Shown: one piece after another, positions 59,439 through 64,000 of the stretch
How the letters are laid out: every line of letters begins with the position of its first letter
Numbering within the stretch: position 1 is the first letter of the stretch
Source of the DNA: DATKPE01 sp033854175
GTDB lineage: Bacteria; Bacteroidota; Ignavibacteria; UBA10030; SZUA-254
DNA length: 64,000 nt
Direction of reading: 5' to 3'
NCBI GenBank assembly: GCA_033854175.1
Contig: JAWOKN010000006.1
Coordinates: 41,988-105,987, forward strand
Translations under genes and position numbers: made by a program
The notes under the pieces: model-generated
Seen by the model: the letters and a program-made list of their open reading frames with translations, nothing else
Databases searched by the model: none
What the model was told of the DNA's origin: nothing

Positions 59439-60791
59439 ATGGCACAACCGATTATCCAACCGCCGCACGAAGGCGAAAAAATCACGAACCAGGGCGGGAA
59501 ACTCCGCGTTCCGGACCGGCCCATACTTCCGTTTATCGAGGGGGACGGGACAGGGCCCGATATCTGGCGCGCATCCTCGCGCGTCATCGACGCAGCCGTC
59601 GCAAAGGCCTACCAGGGCAAAAAGAAGATCGCCTGGCTGGAGGTTTTCGCCGGCGAAAAGTCGTTCACACGGTTCGGCACCTGGCTTCCGGATGAAACAG
59701 TCCGCGCATTCCAGGAGTACCTCGTGGGAATCAAAGGCCCCCTCACGACCCCGGTCGGCGGAGGCATCCGCTCCCTCAACGTCGCTCTTCGCCAGATGCT
59801 CGATCTCTATGTCTGCCTCCGCCCGGTGCGCTATTTCGAGGGCGTCCCTTCCCCGGTGAAAAAACCCGAGGCCGTGAATATGGTCATCTTCCGTGAAAAT
59901 ACGGAGGACATCTACGCCGGTATAGAGTTTGCCGCGGGAACGCCGGAAGCCGGGAAGGTTCTCGACTTCCTGTCAAAGGAATTCCCCCCGCAGTACAAAA
60001 AGATCAGGTTCAACACCGAGAAGGCCGTCGACGAGTGGTCAGCCCTTACGCATACCCCCGGATCAGGCCTCCAGGTCGGTATCGGCATCAAACCGGTCTC
60101 GGCCCAGGGTTCAGCCCGGCTCATCCGCGCCGCCCTCCGGTTTGCCGTCGAGAACAAACGCAAGTCGGTTACGTTTGTCCACAAGGGGAATATCATGAAA
60201 TTCACCGAGGGCGCGTTCCGCGACTGGGGGTACCGCGTCGCCGAGTCGGAATTCTCCTCCTCCATCTATACCTGGAACCAGTGGGAACAGACAAAAAAAG
60301 CACGCGGCGAGGAGGCCGCAAACGCTGAACAAAAGGCGGCCCTCTCGGGCGGAAAGGTTCTCGTCAAGGACGCGATTGCCGATATCACCCTCCAGCAGGT
60401 CCTGACGCGTCCCGAGGATTTCGACGTCATCGCCACACTCAACCTGAACGGGGATTATCTGAGCGATGCGCTGGCTGCCCAGGTCGGCGGCATCGGCATT
60501 GCACCGGGGGGAAATATCAACTACGTCACGGGCCATGCCGTCTTTGAGGCGACACACGGAACAGCACCAAAATATGCAAACCTGGATAAGGTCAACCCCG
60601 GATCGGTGATCTTGAGCGCCGATATGATGCTGCGCTATATGGGATGGACCGAGGCGGCCGACCTCATTGTCCGGGGTCTCGAGAGGGCTATCAAATCAAA
60701 GGTCGTAACGTACGATTTTGCGAGGTTGATGAGCGGAGCGCGCGAGGTGAAGTGTTCGGAATTTGGCGACGCAATTATCTCGAACATGTAA
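59439..60791 (+). CDS. icd: Isocitrate dehydrogenase, NADP-type
   Basis: A 450-residue isocitrate dehydrogenase of the E. coli-like class. FIEGDGTGPDIW begins the fold; the active-site serine region is RSLNVALRQ (phosphorylatable in E. coli); IFRENTEDIYAGIE, THKGN-type FVHKGNIMKFTEG and HGTAPKYA follow. It converts isocitrate to 2-oxoglutarate. With a 2-oxoacid:ferredoxin oxidoreductase at base 1, both flanks of 2-oxoglutarate metabolism are represented. A GC-rich hairpin follows the stop. Confidence 0.96.
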   Translation: MAQPIIQPPHEGEKITNQGGKLRVPDRPILPFIEGDGTGPDIWRASSRVIDAAVAKAYQGKKKIAWLEVFAGEKSFTRFGTWLPDETVRAFQEYLVGIKGPLTTPVGGGIRSLNVALRQMLDLYVCLRPVRYFEGVPSPVKKPEAVNMVIFRENTEDIYAGIEFAAGTPEAGKVLDFLSKEFPPQYKKIRFNTEKAVDEWSALTHTPGSGLQVGIGIKPVSAQGSARLIRAALRFAVENKRKSVTFVHKGNIMKFTEGAFRDWGYRVAESEFSSSIYTWNQWEQTKKARGEEAANAEQKAALSGGKVLVKDAIADITLQQVLTRPEDFDVIATLNLNGDYLSDALAAQVGGIGIAPGGNINYVTGHAVFEATHGTAPKYANLDKVNPGSVILSADMMLRYMGWTEAADLIVRGLERAIKSKVVTYDFARLMSGAREVKCSEFGDAIISNM

Positions 60792-60800
60792 GTGTATCCT

Positions 60801-60826
60801 GATCCCACCACCCCGGTGGCGGGATC
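60801..60826 (+). repeat. GC-rich hairpin after icd
   Basis: GATCCCACCACC and GGTGGCGGGATC arms (one mismatch) with a 2-base spacer, 9 bases after the icd stop. No T-run follows, so it is a stabilising or partial-termination hairpin ahead of the beta-helix gene. Confidence 0.5.
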
Positions 60827-60881
60827 TCCTGCAACGATAATCATCTAAATCTCAAATCTCATCATCTAGGAGGGTCGTTCT

Positions 60882-63800
60882 ATGTCAGTTCATTCGCTGT
60901 TCACCGGTTTCGGAAAGTCTGCTCCCCTTCTCAGCACCATGCTGATTGCTGTTCTCCTTTTTCCCGCAGTCGGCAATGCCCAGCTGAGCGGGACCTATAC
61001 GATCGGTTCAGGCGGTACGTATGCAAATTTCAGGTCCGCTGTCAGCGCCCTCACGAGTCAGGGCATCTCCGGTGCGGTGACCTTCAATGTCCTCCCCGGA
61101 ACGTACTCCGAACATATCAACATTCCGGCCATAACGGGCTCCGGTCCGACCCACCTGATCACCTTTCAGTCGAGCACCGGAAATGCCTCCGACGTGACCC
61201 TGATGTATAGCGCATCCTCCGCCGACAGCAATTATGTCGTCAAGATCAGCGGGGCCTCCTATATAAAGTTCCATACCATGGTCCTCCAGTCAAATACAAC
61301 AAGCGGAGCAAGCTATTGTACCGTTTTCAGCCTGAACGGGACCTGGGATAACCTCACGATCGATAGTACCACACTGAACGGTGCGACAAATGTCTACGGC
61401 ACGAACCAGGCTCTGATTGTGACGACAAACGCCTCAACCGCCACAAGCTGCATCATCAACGGCAATACGTTCCTCAACGCCGGGTACGGAATCTATCTCA
61501 ATGGTCAGAACGGCGCGCTCATGGCCGGTGTCCAGGTGACAAATAATACATTTACCAATCCGTATTATGCGATCTATTTTAATTATCTCGATTCACCGGT
61601 TCTCAGCGGGAATACAGTCACGGTTTCCTCCTCGACCACGACAATCGAACTCGATAATTGCCGCAACGCCATCCAGATCGTCAAAAATAAGCTCTCATCC
61701 TCCGGGAACAATACGGGGATCTATGTTTATAGCTGCCTCGGCGGTGCCGGAACACTCGGAAATCCCCCCCGCGCGCTTGTGGCCAACAATTTTGTTCTTA
61801 CCACTGGCAACGGGACGGGCATCAATGTCTATAACACCGGGAATTTTGATTTTTACTACAATACCGTCAATATGAACGGAACCTCGACGACCAACACCGC
61901 CTTCTACCAGTCTGCCGGCAGCGGGAATTCGGTGAATGTCGAGAACAATATCTTCGCCAACACGGGCGGCGGTTATGCGTATGATATCAACACGCCGGCG
62001 GCCATCGGTACGAGCAATTATAACGATCTGTATACACCCGGGAATTATATCGCAGCCTGGGGCGTTACCGCGTATATCAATCTGCCGGCCCTCCAGTCCG
62101 CCGCCTCGCAGGAAGCCAATTCAGTCCCCTATAATCCGATGTTCGTCTCGGCCACGGATCTTCATGTCACAAGTCCGTGGATTAACGGCATGGCCACACC
62201 CGTGGCGGCCGTCACCGACGACATCGACGGCCAGCTCCGGAATGCCTCCACACCCGATATCGGCGCCGATGAATTCACACCGGCTGCCGGAACGACAACC
62301 CCGCTTGCCGGGATCTATACGATCGGAATAGGGGGGACCTATACGACGTTCAGAGCCGCGGTCACGGACCTCCTTCTCAAAGGCGTGTCGGCACCCGTGA
62401 CGTTCAATGTCATGAGTAATCAGTACAACGAACATATCGTCCTTACACCCATTCCGGGATCGAGCGGCACGAACACCGTGACGTTCCAGTCCCTGAGCGG
62501 AATCGCCGCAAACGTGACGCTCTATTACCTGACCGCGGCCTCGACCGACAGCAACTATGTCGTAAAACTGAACGGAGCCCAGAACCTGCGGTTCCACAAG
62601 ATGATTCTGCAGGCAAATAATAACCCCGGTGCGGGATATTGCACCGTCCTGAACCTTATCGGGGGTTGGGATAACCTCACCGTCGACAGCGCCGTCATCG
62701 GCGGTTCGGCAAATACAACCTCCTTCAACCAGGCCCTGATTGTCAGTAATACCGCTTCAGTGGCCACCAGCTGCCTGATCTACGGGAATACCTTCACCAA
62801 CGGCGGATACGGCGTGGCTCTTGGCGGTAACAGTTCCGCCTACATCCAGGGTGTGCAGATAACCCAGAACTCTTTCAGCGGTCTGTATAACGGGATCTAT
62901 TTCAATTACGCTGATTCACCGCTGATCGACCAGAACACGATCACCGGGAGCTCAAGCGACGGAATCGAGCTCGATAACTGCCGCAATGGAATAGTGGTCA
63001 CAAAGAACAAGATCACAACCCCGGGCGGGAACGGCATGTATTTTTATAACTCCCTTGGAGGCGCCGGGACACTCGGGAATCCGCCACACGCACTTGTGGC
63101 AAATAATTTCATCTCCACAACCGGAAACGGAGCGGGCATCAGTTTGTATAACGACGGAAATTTCGATTTTTACTACAACTCCGTTAATATGAACGGCTCC
63201 TCGACCACCAACGCCGCCCTTTATCAGTCCGCCGGCAGCGGGAATACGGTGAACGTGGAGAATAATATCTTCGCCAATACGGGCGGAGGATATACATTCG
63301 ACATCAATACGCCCGCGGCAATCGGTACCAGCGATTATAATGACCTCTATTCACCGGGGAACTATATCGCAACATGGGGGAATACCGCGTATACCACCCT
63401 GTCGGCCCTGCAGGCAGCCTCGTCGAAGGACGCCAATTCGGTCCCCGTGAATCCGATGTTTGTCTCGTCGACAGACCTCCATGCCACAAGTCCGTGGATT
63501 GACGGGAAGGCGACACCCGTGGCTTCGGTCGTCGACGATATCGACGGCCAGGCCCGGAATGCCTCCACACCGGATATCGGCGCCGATGAATTCACACCCG
63601 CCGCGGGATCAACAACCCCGCTCTCCGGACCATATACAATCGGACCCGGAGCGGGAACAACGTATAAGACATTCAAGGCGGCCGTCAGTGATCTCCTCCT
63701 GAAGGGCGTGTCCGGACCCGTCACCTTTAATGTCATGAATGGCCAGTACAACGAACATATCGTCTTCACACCAATCCCAGGGTCGAACAGCACCAATACG

Positions 63801-64000
63801 GTGACGTTCCAGGCAAACAGCGGTAATGCTGCCAGCGTCACACTCTATTATCTCACGGCCGCTTCCACCGACAGCAACTATGTCGTCAAACTCAACGGTG
63901 CGGAGAACCTGCGGTTCCATAAGATGATTCTGCAGGCAAATAATAACGCCGGAGCCGGGTATTGCACGGTCTTTAACCTGACCGGCGGCTGGGATAACCT
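60882..64000 (+). CDS. Very large secreted right-handed beta-helix repeat protein, 3' end outside window
   Basis: At least 1039 codons, still open at the window end. A signal peptide of about 34 residues ends at VGNAQ. The rest is tandem about 440-residue units, each opening with (S/A)Gx-YTIG and carrying right-handed parallel beta-helix repeats (for example VTNNTFTNPYYAIYF, NNFVLTTGNGTGINVY) rich in Asn, Thr, Gly and Ser, closing with (T)PDIGADEFTPAAG. AGGAGGG lies seven bases before the ATG. Such proteins are usually adhesins or surface polysaccharide-active proteins; a type IX sorting domain beyond the window would be expected but is not visible. Confidence 0.88.
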   Translation, partial: MSVHSLFTGFGKSAPLLSTMLIAVLLFPAVGNAQLSGTYTIGSGGTYANFRSAVSALTSQGISGAVTFNVLPGTYSEHINIPAITGSGPTHLITFQSSTGNASDVTLMYSASSADSNYVVKISGASYIKFHTMVLQSNTTSGASYCTVFSLNGTWDNLTIDSTTLNGATNVYGTNQALIVTTNASTATSCIINGNTFLNAGYGIYLNGQNGALMAGVQVTNNTFTNPYYAIYFNYLDSPVLSGNTVTVSSSTTTIELDNCRNAIQIVKNKLSSSGNNTGIYVYSCLGGAGTLGNPPRALVANNFVLTTGNGTGINVYNTGNFDFYYNTVNMNGTSTTNTAFYQSAGSGNSVNVENNIFANTGGGYAYDINTPAAIGTSNYNDLYTPGNYIAAWGVTAYINLPALQSAASQEANSVPYNPMFVSATDLHVTSPWINGMATPVAAVTDDIDGQLRNASTPDIGADEFTPAAGTTTPLAGIYTIGIGGTYTTFRAAVTDLLLKGVSAPVTFNVMSNQYNEHIVLTPIPGSSGTNTVTFQSLSGIAANVTLYYLTAASTDSNYVVKLNGAQNLRFHKMILQANNNPGAGYCTVLNLIGGWDNLTVDSAVIGGSANTTSFNQALIVSNTASVATSCLIYGNTFTNGGYGVALGGNSSAYIQGVQITQNSFSGLYNGIYFNYADSPLIDQNTITGSSSDGIELDNCRNGIVVTKNKITTPGGNGMYFYNSLGGAGTLGNPPHALVANNFISTTGNGAGISLYNDGNFDFYYNSVNMNGSSTTNAALYQSAGSGNTVNVENNIFANTGGGYTFDINTPAAIGTSDYNDLYSPGNYIATWGNTAYTTLSALQAASSKDANSVPVNPMFVSSTDLHATSPWIDGKATPVASVVDDIDGQARNASTPDIGADEFTPAAGSTTPLSGPYTIGPGAGTTYKTFKAAVSDLLLKGVSGPVTFNVMNGQYNEHIVFTPIPGSNSTNTVTFQANSGNAASVTLYYLTAASTDSNYVVKLNGAENLRFHKMILQANNNAGAGYCTVFNLTGGWDN
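60987..62306 (+). repeat. Beta-helix repeat unit 1
   Basis: A 1320-base (440-codon) unit starting at SGTYTIG and ending before AGIYTIG. It is the most diverged of the three. Confidence 0.85.
62307..63623 (+). repeat. Beta-helix repeat unit 2
   Basis: A 1317-base unit in frame with unit 1; long blocks such as NNIFANTGGG and STDSNYVVK recur in the same register. Confidence 0.85.
63624..64000 (+). repeat. Beta-helix repeat unit 3, partial
   Basis: The start of a third unit, very close to unit 2 in its first 125 codons (NEHIV-TPIPGS, FHKMILQANNN shared). It runs off the window. Confidence 0.85.

Noticed and set aside
1..64000. Mobile elements, CRISPR arrays, tRNA or rRNA genes
   Set aside because: No transposase, integrase, spaced direct repeats or cloverleaf-type sequence was recognised in any intergenic region; this is by reading only and a tRNA or CRISPR search would be decisive.

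Overview
The window reads like a chromosomal segment of a high-GC (estimated by eye at high-50s percent) Gram-negative bacterium of the Fibrobacterota-Chlorobiota-Bacteroidota group, most likely near Ignavibacteria/Chlorobi-like Bacteroidota. The pointers are three large secreted proteins, of which all end in type IX secretion sorting domains with an NYPNPFNP-type motif, a PorV/PorQ-family protein, a DUF3109 protein, SPOR and OmpA lipoproteins, and promoters of the TTG-N20-TAnnTTTG type. Good Shine-Dalgarno sites are nevertheless common. No rRNA, tRNA, CRISPR array, transposase or prophage gene was recognised. Genus-level placement is not possible from this sequence alone.

Layout. 1-5978: a minus-strand operon prs-rplY-pth-rpsF-ssb-rpsR-rplI followed by ccdA and the start of a 2-oxoacid:ferredoxin oxidoreductase alpha gene. 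6069-10415: a giant YCF48-repeat secreted protein. 10852-12377: hydrolase and bioY with a clear terminator. 12422-19131: a minus-strand run pgsA-pgpA-cinA-thpR-response regulator-recA-recX and two 3'-5' exonucleases. 19215-24467: rpmB, then a MacAB/LolD-type ABC exporter with a small outer-membrane-like protein. 24548-32255: two related membrane glycosyltransferase-like proteins around tsaD, then mltG and an Ig-like lipoprotein. 32259-34278: deoC followed by two SPOR lipoproteins. 34287-39960: two type IX cargo proteins and a PorV/PorQ-like protein. 40035-44404: ZIP transporter, TPR protein, OmpA lipoprotein, glyS. 44444-49889: AMMECR1, MEMO, DUF2520 protein, sugar nucleotidylyltransferase, an outer-membrane-like protein, a crotonase and an unknown protein. 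49926-56969: phosphohexomutase, a microcompartment vertex protein, dprA, DUF3109, rpoN, hslVU. 57008-64000: DUF3467, TPR lipoprotein, HIT protein, icd and the start of a very large tandem-repeat beta-helix protein.

The most interesting signal is a scattered bacterial microcompartment. The deoxyribose-phosphate aldolase (33311-34204) starts with a textbook amphipathic encapsulation-peptide-like helix joined to the enzyme by a cysteine-rich linker, and 17 kb away a EutN/CcmL pentamer gene (51359-51631) sits 7 bases behind a sugar-phosphate mutase. Together they suggest that this organism packages an acetaldehyde-producing deoxyribose-phosphate pathway in a protein shell whose hexamer and trimer genes lie outside the window. 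A second theme is type IX secretion, with cargo and one export-associated barrel protein in the window. A third is a recurring promoter architecture, often with TTGCAA at -35 and a TATATTTG-like -10.
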